A DNA stretch of 64,000 bases from Ochotona curzoniae (GCF_017591425.1 NW_024466512.1:14015001-14079000); one strand, 5' to 3'; positions 1 through 11,054 are shown, numbered from the stretch's first letter. A program made the numbers and translations. Notes: generated from the letters alone by a model not told the origin.

Positions 1-1130
1 TAGGGTAGGTTTGGAAGAGGTGAATTCTTTTAACCTTACTGTGGAAGAATTTTATTTCATTTTCAAAAGACAAAGGAAAGCGGGCCCGGTGCAGTGGCAC
101 AAGTGGTTAAGGTCCTCGCCTAGCACGTCCGGGATCCCATATGGGCGCCAGTTCTATCCCGGCAGCCCCACTTCCCTTCCAGCTCCCTGCCTGTGGCCCG
201 AGAAAGCAGTCGAGGACGGCCCAAAGCTTTGGGACCCTGCACCCGCGTGGGAGACCCGGAAGAGGCTCCTGGCTTCGGATTGGCATAGTATTGGCCGTTG
301 CGCTCACTTGGGGAGTGAATCATCGGATGGAAGATCTTCCTCTCTGTCTCTCCTCTCTGTATATCCACCTTTCCAATAAAAAAAATAATAAAAATAAATC
401 TTAAAAAAAAGACAAAGGAAAGCTTTGCTGGGCACATTATGCTAGGCTGACAATTTTTTTTTTTTCCTGATAGAATCTGGTATATGTTGTTCCATTTTCT
501 TCTGACCTGTGAAGGGTACTGTGAGAGGTCAGCTATGAATCTAATTGCCATTCCTCTATATGTCAATTGATTTTTGTTCACCTGCACATTTAAGAATTTT
601 TTTCCTTGCATTCAATTGGGAGAATTTGATTATTATGTGTCATGGTGAATATCACTTTTGGGGAACCCTAATGGGAGTTCTGTGTCCCTCCTGGATGTTT
701 CCCAATTGTTTCTCCATATTAGGGAAGCTTTTTCATTAAATACATTTTTAAAACTAGCTTCTCTTTCTGCACTTTCTGGAACTCCCATAACTTGTACATT
801 TGGCCTGTTAGTACTGTCTCTTAATTCTTGAATACGTTTTTTTAAAATCTTGCCCCAGCTCTGCTTCCAACATTTTGTTTCCCCCTGGTGACAGGAAACA
901 TCTTCTGAGATTTTTTTTCTTCTGTTGCCTTCATTCTATTATGGAGACTTTCCACTGAATTTTTATGCTCTATTGCATCTTTCATTCTCAGTAATTCAGC
1001 TTGATTTTGTTTCAGCATTGCTCTTTCTTGTGTGACATACTCTAAGTTTCTTGAACTCCTTTATGTGCTTCTCATTGTTGATAAGAAACTTTATAATGAG
1101 TTCTCTGAATTTTGTATCCCCCATTTTCTC
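1..1130 (-). pseudogene. L1 ORF1 (RNA-binding chaperone) remnant, disrupted
   Basis: Minus-strand translation shows the family's order of parts. A polar, lysine- and glutamate-rich coiled-coil region lies at about 930-1080. The central region follows at about 735-850, with the string VQVMGVPESAERE, similar to the conserved ORF1p core. The C-terminal domain lies at about 430-610, with LTYRGMAIRFIADLS and CPAKLSFVF. The tail of that domain continues at 1-81, beyond the SINE, with EIKFF and FQT. ORF1p normally coats L1 RNA as a trimer. This copy has frameshifts and a SINE in its C-terminal domain, so it cannot make the protein. The N-terminal start codon was not located. Confidence 0.65.
82..406 (+). 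mobile_element. Young pika-type C-repeat SINE with perfect target duplication
   Basis: A full-length tRNA-derived SINE. The head begins GGGCCCGGTGCAGTGGCAC, with an A-box-like GTGGCACAAGTGG and a B-box region AGTTCTATCCC. A tRNA-unrelated body follows (CCAGCTCCCTGCCTGTGG, GACCCGGAAGAGGCTCC), then a pyrimidine-rich segment and an A-rich tail with AATAAA. It is flanked by identical 17-bp repeats AAAAGACAAAGGAAAGC at 65-81 and 407-423, as expected for L1-mediated insertion. Many CpGs survive, so it is recent. It interrupts L1 ORF1. Confidence 0.95.
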
Positions 1131-2075
1131 AACGTACCTGTTGACTCCGAGGTTGGCAGGGGCTTTTGCTCCTCCGCAGGGGAGTCTTCAGTAATATTCA
1201 TTGTGCCTCTGTCTTTTCTTTTGGGCTTACTTGGTAATTACACTTCTTGCTAGCAGATTCTTTCCCTTGGGGCAGGTTTCTAAGCTGTGTCATCCACTGA
1301 TCTATAATTTGATTTACTTACTGAGGATGAGCTACAGTTCTTTGGTTACAGTCACTTGTACCACTCCCTCTAGTGATTAGCAACCACTGAGCTCACTCCC
1401 AGGTCAGTGCATGCACAGCTCACTGTTGTCCCTGCAGTCTTAAAACGATTGCCATACTGCACAATATGGTGCCTGATACACTGCTACTAGAGTTGTTGAT
1501 CTACTGGACATTAGCTCTGGGGGCTACCCAGACTTATTTTTGGTGGAACCTGTAAGATGCCATTTCGTTGCAATTCACTGAGCCAGAAATGAGTTCTTCT
1601 CCAACTTAGTGCACACACATAGTCCTGTCCCATAGCCTTGCTTTGCTGCAGAAAACGATGCCTGATTCAGTTATGTTGGGTGTCTGGGCTGTGAAATCCA
1701 CCCTGTTCCCACACTGCCTGTTTGGGATGTGCTGTTCTGTCTCTGCTCCTGGTCAAATCACAAACCAGCAAGACGAGCCATTCTTTGTCTGGGTTCACAT
1801 CCTGAGTGCCCAGTTAACTCCCCTTCCAAACTGATTGCTGGTGGCATTCTGGCTGTCGGTGCAGTTATCACCACTGGCTGGATGCCGCTGGGATATCTGA
1901 TCACTACAACACCATGGCTGTTTTCACTGCTTTCCCATGTCCGTAAGTCTTCAGGTGCCCCTCTGCCTTTAGTTTGTCCTGCCCTGTTTCCTGGAATATG
2001 CCCTCTCTGCTTCACCCTGGCTAATGTTTATGTTTAAGTTTGTCCTTACCCTATTCCACCATCTTGATTCTTTCC

Positions 2076-2571
2076 AAAGCTGTTCATTTCTCACATGTTG
2101 AGAAGGAACTCTCGAGCACATTGCCCCTTAGTGTATTCAGCTTCTATAGGACTGGCAGTTCCAACTATTGTGGAGTGTTGGAATGGCCTGAATGGTCATC
2201 TATTCCTGTGAAAGTGGTTTTAGTGCTGGTGGTATGGTGTGTGTGTGTGTATGTGTAGCCTTTTGAAAAATGTTGACAAAAGATCCTATAAACTAGTTTC
2301 TTAAAGATTCTCACAAAGTTTTTGAATGCAAAGCAAAAATATCTTTATTGCTCTTGATAATATTTTCCACTCGCTTTCCAAAAGGTTTGGGCCAGTATGC
2401 CACAGCAATACTTCATCCACCTCCTATTACTAGAAAAAAGTCCTGCTTACTCATTACTTAGACTAACTAATGGACACAATAATAATGCCAGTTAAAAATA
2501 TACCCATATCTTTGGTTACTCTTTCAGGTGGACTATTGTTCCAGATTTACATTATGACCTTAATTTAACTA
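2076..2571. other. Unassigned sequence with a short GT run
   Basis: No gene or confident repeat recognised. A short (GT)n tract lies at 2237-2256. The piece around 2340-2450 has some resemblance to old L1 sequence, but not enough to assign. Confidence 0.4.
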
Positions 2572-2879
2572 CAGACAGTCCTTGCTCTATGTTGGCATAG
2601 AAGTGAAACACTGTGGTTTCAATTTTGGATTCTTCTCTTTCTTGTGGCTACTTCTATGTAGTGTGATCCTCTCTTGGGTGGCTGTGTAGTAGTTGCAGTG
2701 GTAGCTCCTAGCCACATGGCCACAGAAGAAATGAATGACATTCTTCAAGGTTGTTCTGCTTCCAGACTATGAAACTTGTAAAGTCAGGTGTATTTAAAGG
2801 CATTGGATGCATTTGTTACTTTCAACTTAGGACGGATTTATTAGGATATAACCTTATTACCATTCAGGGATGGTCTATA
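2572..2879 (+). mobile_element. Tigger-like (TcMar) non-autonomous DNA transposon fossil
   Basis: The left end CAGACAGTCCTTGCTCTATG and the right end TTTCAACTTAGGACGG to GGATGGTCTATA match, with decay, a mammalian Tigger-type MITE whose ends derive from a CAG-TAGTCC inverted repeat. Internal GTATTTAAAGGCATTGG and the segment GTAGCTCCTAGCCACA also align in order with that consensus as I remember it. There is no transposase frame. The exact subfamily is not assigned. Confidence 0.65.
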
Positions 2880-4329
2880 TAGGACCAAGTTGCTCTGATG
2901 ACTAGAGAATGGGGTGAGGTTACCTTATGCTGCTTCTTCACTTCCTGAACCCCACAGATGTTCTTGGGATTGCTTAAGCTCCTGGGGATTATATGTGGTC
3001 CCTCGGCCAGCAGCATATACTTGCTTTGAGCATGCCTCAGCAGGGTACCTGCTGGGAGTCAGTCCAGGTCTACAGATGTAGAAACTTGGGATTCTGCTTC
3101 CTGCTCAGGCCTGGGCAATGCTGGCCAGACCCTAGAAGCTGGATGAAAGTAGGAAAAAACATGTGCACCATACTGCCTCCTGCCTGCTTAGTGCAGGCTT
3201 CCCTCTGCCTGCCAGCTTGGCAGTGGTACATGAATCACTGGGCACTGTTTCTCCTGCATGGCTTCTAGAAGCTGCCAGCTTCTACTGATCTGTATGATAT
3301 TGTCCAAAGGTGTTCCAGTGGGTGATCAAGGAGAGAGGTAGGAGCAATCTGCGTCATAAACTTACTTTGGGTTGTGAGTACAAAAATATGAATCATCCCC
3401 TATTACCCTAAAAAATGACCCAATGAATGCAATAATAAAATTGCCTTGCCCAGTGTACTTTGAAAAGATGATCTCATTCACTCTTTAGGCTCTCCTGAGT
3501 GAGGAGGGGAAGGGATTCTACTGGAGCACCATGTTGTTCTCCAGGGCTTTGGAGCGTCTGGCTCATCAGCTGGTATCTCAGAGGCCTCTGCTCTGCTCTA
3601 ACCTCGTGCAGAGAATGGCTGCTTATGCATGGTACATTAGATGCGGATGTCGCACTGACATGGACAAATTGGCAATTACAGCAGACATAATTCTGCAGCG
3701 GGCTGCTGGTTGAGCTTGCACTTACCAGGGATTTTATCAACAGGTTGCCGCCTCCTCTCACAGGGAGAGACATACAGGTAATTTGCCAACTATGTGTCTG
3801 CAGCCAGCTCAGCAGTCATCCATTGTCACTCAGGGGTATCCAGCATGGAACCTGTGACAGCAGGATCAGTGGGGAGAGGGGGTGGGGTGCAGACCTTGGG
3901 TGCCTCTGTGCAAACTCCTGATGGCTGAGCGAGCTGGGCTGGGGCCAAGCTAAGCAACTTAAAAGGACTTTCAGCCTTGAGAGTTTCCAAATAGAAATGT
4001 CAGGATGACCCTGTATGGTGTAAGTGCTGAGCACCCAAGAGTGAGGGAGGAAAAGAGGGCAGGAAAGGCTGGGTTTCCTACAGTCATCAGACACTTAAAC
4101 CTGAATTCTTAGTTTGCTTTTGTGGACCTAAGGGTGGGCTGGATTGGCTTCTGAGCAAATCTTGATACCAACAAGCCAGCACAGAGATTCCAGCCAGCAC
4201 TACAGGTTTTTTTTTTAAAACTTAAACTATTTTAAACTTAAACTATTGGCATGTGTCCCCTTTCTCCGCAGTGGGAAAGAATGGATTTTTGAATCTTGCT
4301 TAAGAGAATATTTAATCAATTTGTAGGAT
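2880..4329. other. Unassigned 1.4-kb stretch
   Basis: No gene, RNA or repeat recognised. Short open frames on both strands (for example minus 3474-3773, 99 codons) have no domain, no start context and no coding signature that I can see. Composition is moderately GC-rich at 2990-3280 and 3840-4080. Confidence 0.4.
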
Positions 4330-4640
4330 GAATGTTGTGGTAAACTGGGTTAAGCATCAGCTTATGATGATGTATCCCTCATCTGAGTACTTGTTGAGTC
4401 CCAGCTGCTCTGACTCTGATCCAGCTTCTTCCTAATGCATCTGGGAGGCAGCAAATGATGATGCAGGTGTTTGGGGTCCCTTGTCACCCATGTGGGAGAC
4501 ACAAGTGGAATTCCAAGGGCTTCAGCTTGATCTAGTCTTACTGTTCATAGGCATTTGGGTAATGAACCAGAAATGGAAGATCTCTTGCTGGCCCCTAGTC
4601 ACTCTGCCTTTCAAGTAAATAAGAAATAAATAAGCGAAAA
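4330..4640 (+). mobile_element. Old C-repeat SINE
   Basis: A decayed copy: head TTGTGGTAAACTGGGTTAAG, body CACCCATGTGGGAGACAC and GGCATTTGGGTAATGAACC, then the tail AAGTAAATAAGAAATAAATA. CpGs are almost gone. It lies tail-to-tail with the next SINE. Confidence 0.85.
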
Positions 4641-4644
4641 CCTA

Positions 4645-4955
4645 TTCAATTCATTTATTTGAAAGGTAGAGTGTGAACATTCTCCCCTGATCCCCATTAC
4701 ATTGGATCAATCTCTAAATGACAACATAGCAAGGAATGGACCAAGCCAAAGCCTGAATCCAGCAAAGCTTCCAGAGTTCTCATATTGATAGCAGGGACCT
4801 AACTATTTGATCTATCACCAATGTTTTCCAGTGTTTATCATAGCAGGAAGCTGGGACTGAGAAAAGAGCCAAAACTCAGAGTTAGGGACTTCAAATATAG
4901 GATATGGTTGCTCCAAGTTGGGATCTAACCGTCTAACCACATTCCTGCCCCTGGA
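4645..4955 (-). mobile_element. Old C-repeat SINE, inverted relative to its neighbour
   Basis: Minus-strand copy starting from its tail (TTCATTTATTTGAAAGGTAG) and ending at the tRNA-like head near 4955. The body includes AGGAAGCTGGGACTG. It is heavily diverged. The tail abuts the tail of the preceding plus-strand SINE. Confidence 0.8.
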
Positions 4956-5159
4956 TTTTGAATCTTGGGATTTCTGGGTGATTCTAACGTATATATGAGT
5001 TGGAATTTGCTGATATAAAAGGAACTGACAAACAGCTGACATCTTGCAGGCGTAACACCATCCATTTAGCACTGGAACCTGAAGGAAGGAAAGTGGAGCA
5101 TCCTCTGGTGGGGTAGCTGGAGTGTAAGCTTGAGCTCCATTGCTGCCTTCCAAGCTGGC

Positions 5160-5262
5160 TAGGCTTCCAAACCATTGGGAGCTTGTTAAAAATGAGAATT
5201 TGGAGCACCAACCAAGATTTATTGAATTTGAATCTCTAGGTGGAGCTTCTGGAAATGTGTAC
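5160..5262 (+). mobile_element. MER5-like hAT fragment
   Basis: GGGAGCTTGTTAAAAATG, then CCAAGATTTATTGAATTTGA and ATCTCTAGGTGGAGC, resemble the interior of the short mammalian MER5A-type hAT-Charlie element. The ends are degraded, so the boundaries are approximate. Confidence 0.5.
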
Positions 5263-5265
5263 TTT

Positions 5266-6120
5266 GGTTTTTTTTCATTTTTTATTATATATTTTTTATA
5301 TTTTTAATATTATATATTTATTATATATTATTATATATAATATATATTACAGTATTTACATAGTTAATTAGGGTAAAAAGGTTCAAGGGCTATAGAAAAG
5401 TAGGTTAGATTATTATTTTCATATTGTTTCCTTCATGCATCTGAGGTAAAGGGAGATATTGAGGGAGAAGCCCCACCCAGTTTCCCACCGACTCCAGGTC
5501 CCAGATGTGGGGCATGCTCTGAGATTCTTGCTCAGGTGGTTTTGACTGTTCAACAGTTACGAATCGCTGCCAATCTCACCACTGCAAACACGATGAGGTC
5601 ATTGAAGAATCCACTGATTGACATAGTCCACCATAGTCTCTGTTTGCCCAGTATTTCGCTGCCAACATATAGCTGAGGTGGTTGATTGATTTGTTCTGTC
5701 TTCTGTCTTTTCATGGTTAGGGTTCTGAGTCCAGCATTTCAATTAGGGAGATCCCCAAAGAAACTTTGTCTGAGGTGTTCCCAGACCAGATTCTTGCATG
5801 TACTACTAGCAAGTACAGGGCCCGGCACAATCCATTGCCCTAATCAGCTGGTGGTTGCAATTGCTGGGTTAGTTCTGTTTTCAGCTCCGACTTCCACTGG
5901 AACCAATGGGTGTTGCAGTCCAACCTGGTTCTGCCCAGCACATACTCGGCATCACTTAAACAAGTGGGAGCTGCAGCCTGGTCTGAGTGACCCACAATAA
6001 CCCCCACCAGACCTGCCCCCTACCCTGGTCTGCCAGTATGTGCAGCAGACTAGTCCAATCTGTCCCACATCCCATGGAAATGTTCATTTTGTAACAAGCT
6101 CCCCAGATGCTTGCAAACAG
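5266..6120 (-). mobile_element. L1-type 3'UTR with expanded AT-rich tail
   Basis: Read on the minus strand, about 770 bases of non-coding sequence rich in CAG and CCAC words end in an A-rich, then AT-rich, tail at 5266-5350. The layout and composition resemble a lagomorph L1 3'UTR, a long non-coding 3' region without a frame. I cannot align it to a consensus here, so another lineage-specific retroelement is possible. Plus-strand frames at 5686-6000 and 6040-6414 are incidental. Confidence 0.5.
5268..5350. repeat. AT-rich (TTA/TA)n tract
   Basis: More than 90% A+T, made of TATATT, TTATATATTA and similar words with self-complementary segments. It probably grew from the poly(A) tail of the adjacent minus-strand retroelement. 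Confidence 0.85.
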
Positions 6121-7225
6121 GCAGGCGGTGTGGAGCTGCCTAGGCTAAGCAGTCCTATCAGGCGCTTTGTAGAGGGGTCACTCCTAACTCTCACAAACCA
6201 CCTGCTACTGCACTACACTGGACCGGTGTTACTTGAAATAGTCAGCTGTGTTTCTAGATGCCTTCATGAAATTCCAAGCTGTTGCTGTTCTCACTATAGA
6301 ACCCTGGGATGGCCACCATGTCCAAGGGTAGGGCAACAATTTTGTGGAAAAAGAAAATTGAAGATAAGCATTGTTGTGCAGATGAAAGTTCGAAATCTAC
6401 GCAAAGCTCTTTAACACTTTTTCATGAACGTTTTGATGATTCATTGTATGAGTGGACTGTAAGTTTTTGAGCTCCAACTTACCTTTCAAGCTCATCTTCC
6501 TAAAGTGTGTTGAGCTATTGTTAATCTTCCTAAAGTGTTTTGAAAAGCTATTGTTAAAGACTGGAATAATTTCAGAGGACTAACCACTGCTGATGTACCA
6601 TAGGTACCATCCTTGGTCTGGACTCAAGTTTCACACAAGTAGTCACTAAAGTCTTGGAACACAGCACCATGCTAGGAACTGGGCTCTACAGCTTGACTAT
6701 CTTAAACCCATGTGCCCTAAAGGGGGCCTCTTTCAGAACTTAAACCCTAAGCAGTTTCAATATTTACAGGGACATCACTGTCTTTTTTTTTTTTTACTTT
6801 GTTAGAATCAGTCAAACATTTAGAATGATTATCCTTAAACCATTGTGTAAGATTGAGCCATTTTAGAGCATATTAGGCTCTTGGTATCATTGTCTTTTTC
6901 AGGGCTTTGTTCCCATCGAACTGGCCCTCTGAACCTTCCTGCTTTCACTTTCCACTCATGATTTCCTCCTGTGTCAATCTTTCCATGTTCATGTGTATGC
7001 TTCCATTTTTATCTTTCTATTCAAATACTCCCTCTCTCAGCATTATACCAAGTCAATATTCTGTAAAACTTGTCAGAATGAAAGATAGGATTTGGCATTG
7101 GAAATGCAAGACAGAAAATTGGTGACTAGGTAAGATGCCAGTGCCCACGACCGCACCCCCCTCCACCCCACCAGACATGGAGTTGAGAAATGGTGTTGTA
7201 AGGCATATCCTTGAAGAATGTTGAG
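6121..7225. other. Unassigned stretch with a 30-bp tandem duplication
   Basis: No gene recognised. ATCTTCCTAAAGTGT begins at 6494 and again at 6524; the two copies (6494-6523 and 6524-6556) are about 30 and 33 bp and differ by a small insertion. The stretch near 6360-6440 ending TTTTTCATGAACGTTTTGA resembles worn repeat sequence. Otherwise nothing. Confidence 0.5.
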
Positions 7226-7246
7226 AATAAAAGCTTGAAAATGAAA

Positions 7247-7797
7247 TAAAATAAAAAACATCAAAATACATGGATACATGGGATTCAGCCATCCCATCCT
7301 TGTCGAGTTTATCACTGGCTAGTGGATTACATGGCAGCATTATTTTACCAAAGAGACTTCTGTATTTTTTTGTCACCCATGTGTTGGTTACTCAGTAGTG
7401 TGTTTTTTTTTTTTTTTTCATGATGCTGTAATTTGTAGTTGTTGTTGTGGCTATTGTTCTAATTCATACCAGTTGTTGACCTTGTTCAATGGCTTCTCAT
7501 TTATGGAACTATATAGTGATGGAGTTACTGGGGTTTACCATATTTGGATGTGGGGGTGCAATGCAATATGCATTCCTGCTTCCAAACAAAAGATGGACTC
7601 CCAATGAAACTGTTGGAAATGTGTAGACAATGGAATGCCGGACTGACATTGTACCAGCAATGTCGGGGCACACTTAAATAAGAGCCTGGTGGAATTATGA
7701 CTCTTTACAAAGGACTACACTATTGTAGCAAAGTAGGGAAAACCTGTCGGGGAGGGGGGAGTTTGGGAGGGAATTCCAAATAAAGTAAAATTTAAAA
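7247..7797 (+). mobile_element. 5'-truncated L1 3' end with G-rich tract
   Basis: A 3'UTR-like segment ends in a G-rich tract (7749-7771), then GAATTCCAAATAAAG and an A-rich tail. A near-repeat flanks it: AATAAAAGCTTGAAAATGAA from 7226 and AATAAAAGCTTGGAAATGGA from 7798 (two mismatches), which looks like a roughly 20-bp target duplication. The G-tract followed by GAAT-CC is shared with the minus-strand L1 end at 38174-38413. No ORF2 sequence is evident. Confidence 0.65.
7749..7771 (+). other. G-quadruplex-capable tract in L1 3' end
   Basis: Four G-runs (4, 6, 3 and 3 Gs) are separated by loops of 1, 5 and 1 bases. This fits the usual G4 pattern. G-rich tracts near the 3' end are a known feature of mammalian L1 3'UTRs. 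Folding is inferred. Confidence 0.7.
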
Positions 7798-7818
7798 AAT
7801 AAAAGCTTGGAAATGGAA

Positions 7819-8724
7819 AATAGTTAAAAGACTATTGCAAAAATTCAAGTGTGAGATAGATGTTGAGTCTTTTTTTTTTGGAAAGTAAAATTTTTCTAAG
7901 AGGAATAAGAATAGATAGAATGATTGCTAGAATTACTAGAATTACTAGAATGATAATCATGAAAAAGACAACCAATTATTTAGACATACTGAGTGGTCTA
8001 TTCTGACTTTTGAAGAGTTGTGCACTTAGCCCTTCCAAATAATGGAAAATTCTCTTAAGAAGTAGGATATTATATATGGCTCTCTTGCTCATACATATAT
8101 CCACATCTTGGAAAACCTCTTGGGCTTAATGCTTACTTTAAAAGGTAAATAGAAACAGGGGCTGTGGTATCTGATGTGAGGATGTGATATTTCATCCAAA
8201 TAAAGTTATCCAAATATCACATCTACTTGAAAGGCAATCCAAATTTCAAGTTTTGAAAACTCAGCTTTGAAATGGCACAAAAATGGAAGTTTCTCAAATG
8301 AGTCATTGAATAGGTCAGGCTGTTCTTTTTTCAAAAACAAGCTATTCTGCAATCTCAAAAGTTTAAAAATATGTATCTGTGTCCCACTGGAGTCATCATC
8401 TATGCTTTGGTACAATTCATGACTTAGATTCAGGAAACAACTTGACTCACCTATTTCTCTACTGGTTTTGAGGTTGTTAAACATTTAATAACAACCCTTA
8501 GCTGTCCATGTACTGTTGCCAATGCAAAGGAGTAAAACAGATGCCCATTAAGCTCTAATGCATTTCTTTCTGAAGCATAAGTTATTGTAATATTTAATGG
8601 GAAAAGTCATTCTTTAATCTTCCTGGAATCCTACTTCCATCTATTGATTCACTTCTTTGTCTATGGATTCACTTACTTATTCCAGAACAAGTAAAACATT
8701 TGTTAAATAAGGCATATTTGCTAA
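7819..8724. other. Unassigned AT-rich stretch
   Basis: No gene or confident repeat. A short tandem repeat of the AATTACTAG type lies at about 7927-7950. Confidence 0.4.
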
Positions 8725-8997
8725 AGCTTAAACGTATTTGTACATTTATTCAAAAAGGTACAAAAACATTCAGATCATTACATGCATAAAACACATATGA
8801 AATTGCTACTTTCAAAACCAAAATGATCTAAACTTTAAAAATTTATTGCTGTTTGTGATGGGAAGACTCAAAAATATGAAAAAGTTGGCTTTCATCTTGT
8901 AGGTCAACTTGCTTCTGTGTTGACCTCTTCTGCAGGCTCCTTGTTTTGGAAAGATGGCACCATCAGGGCCAGGTGTGCATTCTATGAGTTCAGAAAT
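8725..8997 (-). other. Candidate 3' terminal exon with polyadenylation signals
   Basis: Minus strand: a strong acceptor-like site (pyrimidine run TTTTTCCTTCTAG, AG at 8998-8999) leads into a 61-codon open phase starting ATTTCTGAACTC at 8997. A second possible acceptor about 20 bases downstream would give a shorter frame ending in an acidic stretch (KEPAEEVNTEAS then stop). AATAAA lies at 8842-8847 and again at 8745-8750 (minus strand). No A-tail follows, which argues against a processed retrocopy. The protein is not recognised and no upstream exon was found, so it may be a non-coding RNA exon or coincidence. Confidence 0.2.
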
Positions 8998-9240
8998 CTA
9001 GAAGGAAAAACCAGTCTTTCAATTTTTTCCAACAATATCAAATGAATGTTCATGGGCTCTAGTTGGCCAAGCTTGGACCCTGAGCCAATTGTCTCCACAA
9101 GAAGATGTCTCCTTCACTAGACCTAAATTATCTATGGGTTTTAAGAAGGGGGCTAACTTCACCACAGTCATCTGGGTAGGTACTCAAAGTGATTTGCAAA
9201 GGACAATTCTGGTGCTATTACTAGAAGGTATAATAGATTA

Positions 9241-9560
9241 TTTTCAAAAAATTATTTTTATTGGAAAATCAGATATTCAGAGAGGAGGAGATAGAGGAAG
9301 ATCTTCCATCTATTGATTCACTTTCCAAGTGACCACAATGGCTGGAACCACACCAATCCGAAGTCAGGAGCCTGGATCCTTTTTTGAGTCTTCCACGTGG
9401 ATGCAGGGTCCCAAGGATTTGGGCTGTCCTTGACTGCTTTCCCACACCACAAGCAGGGAGCTGGATGGGACGCAGTGCTGCCTGGATTATAACTGGTGCC
9501 CATATGAGATAGCTGCACATGCAAGGCAAAGACTTTAGTGGCTAGGCTACCATGTTGGGT
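9241..9560 (-). mobile_element. C-repeat SINE, intermediate age
   Basis: Minus-strand copy with tail AATTATTTTTATTGGAAAATC, body GGAGGAGATAGAGGAAGATC, GTGGATGCAGGGTCCCAAGG and GGAGCTGGATGGGACG, and head near 9555. The flanks GGTATAATAGATT (9227) and GGTAGAATAGATT (9561) differ by one base and look like the target duplication. Confidence 0.92.
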
Positions 9561-9574
9561 GGTAGAATAGATTC

Positions 9575-10615
9575 TGAACAGGTGAGATATGGTAGATCCC
9601 CTTTCAGAGGATCAACTCTATAGAACTTGGCGAAATTAACATGCTTTCATTCAAACCCAGTTAAAATACAGACGTGGAAATCCACTCTTACGACCTGTTT
9701 TGGTACAAGGCACTCACTCCAAAAACTTGCATCAGGGACCTTTCCAATGTTTTATTAAATGTTAGTCAACGCCATGTTGTAAAGTACATCAGTCCTAAAC
9801 ATAACTCCATCTCTCCCTCAATTAGATCATCAAACTTTGTCCTTATTTGGAAATCAGTAGTGCCTTCCTAAAACCGAAGGCAAACACATGCTTTCCAGAG
9901 GCAGATTTTCCATGGAAATCATTCCTTAGAGCATTGTCTCCTGCTTATGTAAGATTTGGGCTGTGTGCCTATTGACACACAGACTGTGCCTTTAAAGTCT
10001 AATGTTGCTTCTGTTCTTTGATGTTGAAATAGCACTGTGGGATGAAGGGACATACATCTCAGAGGAGCAGAGCTACCATCTTGCATCTCCAGGTGTGATT
10101 TGCTTGTCTGGTGCCTGAGTAGCATCCAGCTTTGTCACAGTGGGAAATAAAGGGTACAGTCTTTAATACACATATTCTGTCATTGCTTGCAGGCTTCCCT
10201 CCTGCCCCTCACTGGGGGATGTGCCTGGAGGACCCATAAGCACTGATCATGGGGTTCCTGTGCTGAGGCTTCTTTTTAAGGGAAAGGGGGCAGCTGTGAG
10301 TCCAACACTTCATTTTGGAGACTTAGAGGAGAGTAAGGATACCAGGGTAGGAAAAACAATGAGGCACCGATGGCTTCTATTGTCATAATGGTTAATTTAT
10401 GCTAAAGTCAGCCTGGGAGACTATTCCTTTTCCTGCTGAAATCCATTGATGGGAGGAGCTTTTTTTTCCATTGTAGAAGATGGAGAAGGCATTTCCATGC
10501 CTATTTCTTTATTTATAAAGTGAACAGATTTCATGTGTTTTGCAGTCAAGTTTAGGAGCTTAGCAATGATTTTCACCCTACCCTCCTGCCTGATGACATT
10601 CCTCACTCACCCCCA
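9575..10615. other. Unassigned 1-kb stretch
   Basis: No gene, RNA or repeat recognised on either strand. Confidence 0.4.
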
Positions 10616-10617
10616 TC

Positions 10618-11052
10618 CTTCTTCCCTTTAATTTTTTGTGAGTTTTACAATGACAAATTTTCATTTCATTTTGAAATTACATGCTTAAACACTTCATTAG
10701 GCAAAGATATCAACGTAGCAAGTAGAAAAAAATAAACAAAACCTTGTTTCTCAGATCTGTAGACACAAGCTGTAAATAATAATTGAACTCCAGGGTGTCA
10801 AGCTTGCATATATAGATTGCAAATTTTTGTATTCTGTGTATTACAACACATCAGAGAAAATATGTGACATTTGTGGGGTTTTTTTTTTTTTTGGTACTGA
10901 CATATCACTAAGCATAATTGTATCCAATTGGATTCATTTAGTTGCAAAAAATAAGATTTCTTTTTTGATTCAGTAGCATCCATACTGTATTTGTATACTA
11001 CATTTTCTTTACTCAGTAATCAGTTGATTAACATTTGGGTGGATTCCGTAGT
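10618..11052 (-). mobile_element. L1 3' region fragment
   Basis: In plus orientation the block ends with GTATACTACATTTTCTTTAC, TCAGTTGATTAACATTTGGG and TGGATTCCGTAG. This is the antisense of a well-known mammalian L1 segment. Upstream GACATATCACTAAGCATAAT and TTAGTTGCAAAAAATAAGAT are in the expected order. A SINE sits directly at its end. The old copy has no usable frame. Confidence 0.65.
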
Positions 11053-11054
11053 TA

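Larger units (their letters stand above)
1..2075 (-). mobile_element. L1 LINE, 5' portion (5'UTR plus ORF1), split by a SINE
   Basis: Read on the minus strand, the sequence starts near 2075 with AATCAAGATGGTGGAATAGG, the kind of start typical of mammalian L1 5'UTRs. It continues through a GC-richer 5'UTR (about 1140-2075) into ORF1-like coding sequence running off the left edge of the window. The element is interrupted at 82-406 by a plus-strand SINE, and L1 sequence resumes at 1-81. ORF2 would lie outside the window. Frames are broken and CpGs are few, so this is a dead copy. The exact 5' boundary is uncertain. Confidence 0.8.

Noticed and set aside
82..406. tRNA gene, because of A- and B-box-like motifs
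   Set aside because: The boxes belong to a tRNA-derived SINE head; there is no cloverleaf-forming acceptor stem and the body and A-tail follow.
11..611. Overlapping frames on both strands near the left edge
   Set aside because: Plus-strand frames are SINE sequence; the minus frame 120-611 joins SINE and L1 ORF1. Treated as a broken ORF1, not a gene.
3474..3773. 99-codon minus frame in unassigned sequence
   Set aside because: No domain recognised; plus-strand frames also open over the same bases.
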